NCBI GenBank assembly: GCA_938039795.1
Contig: CALHWU010000017.1
Location: 1 to 22,338 of the forward strand
DNA: 22,338 bases
Reading direction: 5' to 3'
Source of the DNA: an uncultured Muribaculaceae bacterium
Lineage (GTDB): Bacteria > Bacteroidota > Bacteroidia > Bacteroidales > Muribaculaceae
The notes below the pieces were generated by a model. That model was not told where the DNA came from. It saw only the letters and a list, made by a program, of their open reading frames with translations, and searched no databases. Positions 22,225-22,338 of this stretch are shown here, one piece after another. The translations under genes were made by a program, and so were the position numbers. The stretch's first letter is position 1, and each line of letters begins with the position of its first letter.

Positions 22225-22338
22225 GAGGCATATTAAGGGGCGTCGTGATAACGGCCCATCTGGGTCGTCGCGCGGCAGCTCGGCCTCGGTCATTGACCAT
22301 CAGTCAACTCCCGTCGGCCCTCGCTGCCACGCTCCTAC
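22225..22338. other. Right-edge sequence after frr
   Basis: No gene is accepted in the last 114 bases. The stretch is GC-rich, has no ATG on the plus strand, and lacks a hairpin with a T run. A GTG at 22245 (MITAHLGRRAAA...) opens a frame that runs off the window, but without a recognisable start signal or family. The minus strand is also open but looks like chance in GC-rich DNA. Confidence 0.4.

Noticed and set aside
1..22338. CRISPR array, tRNA, rRNA or insertion sequence
   Set aside because: I saw no regularly spaced repeat set, no tRNA cloverleaf or rRNA-like sequence, and no transposase or terminal inverted repeats. The only multi-copy repeat is the two-copy one at 20691-20743.

Overview
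The window looks like a chromosomal segment of a Bacteroidales bacterium, most likely a Muribaculaceae relative; the family name is inference. The evidence is a SusC/SusD outer-membrane pair with the SusC TonB box (LEEVVVMGYG), several promoters that fit the Bacteroidetes pattern (TTTG or TTG, about 19-21 bases, TAnnTTTG) instead of the E. coli pattern, weak or absent Shine-Dalgarno sequences, and GC-rich housekeeping genes separated by short AT-rich gaps.

Left part (1-5732): an AT-rich leader, then susC-like and susD-like genes read as one transcription unit and closed by a strong intrinsic terminator. They form an outer-membrane uptake system for an unknown ligand. No glycosidase, sensor or anti-sigma gene is visible next to them. 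Region 5733-6039 has no convincing gene but holds a second, very long perfect hairpin.

Middle (6040-14002): mutS and a GT4-type glycosyltransferase are read leftward. A secreted M64 metallopeptidase diverges from mutS and is read rightward. It converges with an M16 zinc peptidase, and upstream of that on the same minus strand lie a secreted cyclophilin and a small conserved-looking hypothetical protein.

Right part (14003-22338): phoH (+) converges on an ArnT/PMT-like membrane glycosyltransferase (-). That gene diverges from a diacylglycerol/lipid kinase (+), which is followed closely by a dGTPase (+). The dGTPase converges on an AraJ-like MFS exporter (-). A 519-base gap then carries an operator-like inverted repeat, the decayed 3' end of a DUF4143-type ATPase gene and a 33-base-periodic direct repeat. 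The window ends with pyrH and frr, a standard housekeeping pair for pyrimidine nucleotide supply and ribosome recycling.

Most of the window is ordinary core genome. The least ordinary parts are the ATPase-gene scar and its repeats (20400-20918), the near-leaderless divergent promoters at 16845-16899, and the coding-like unassigned frame at 5921-6073. I did not find a clear new multi-gene system.
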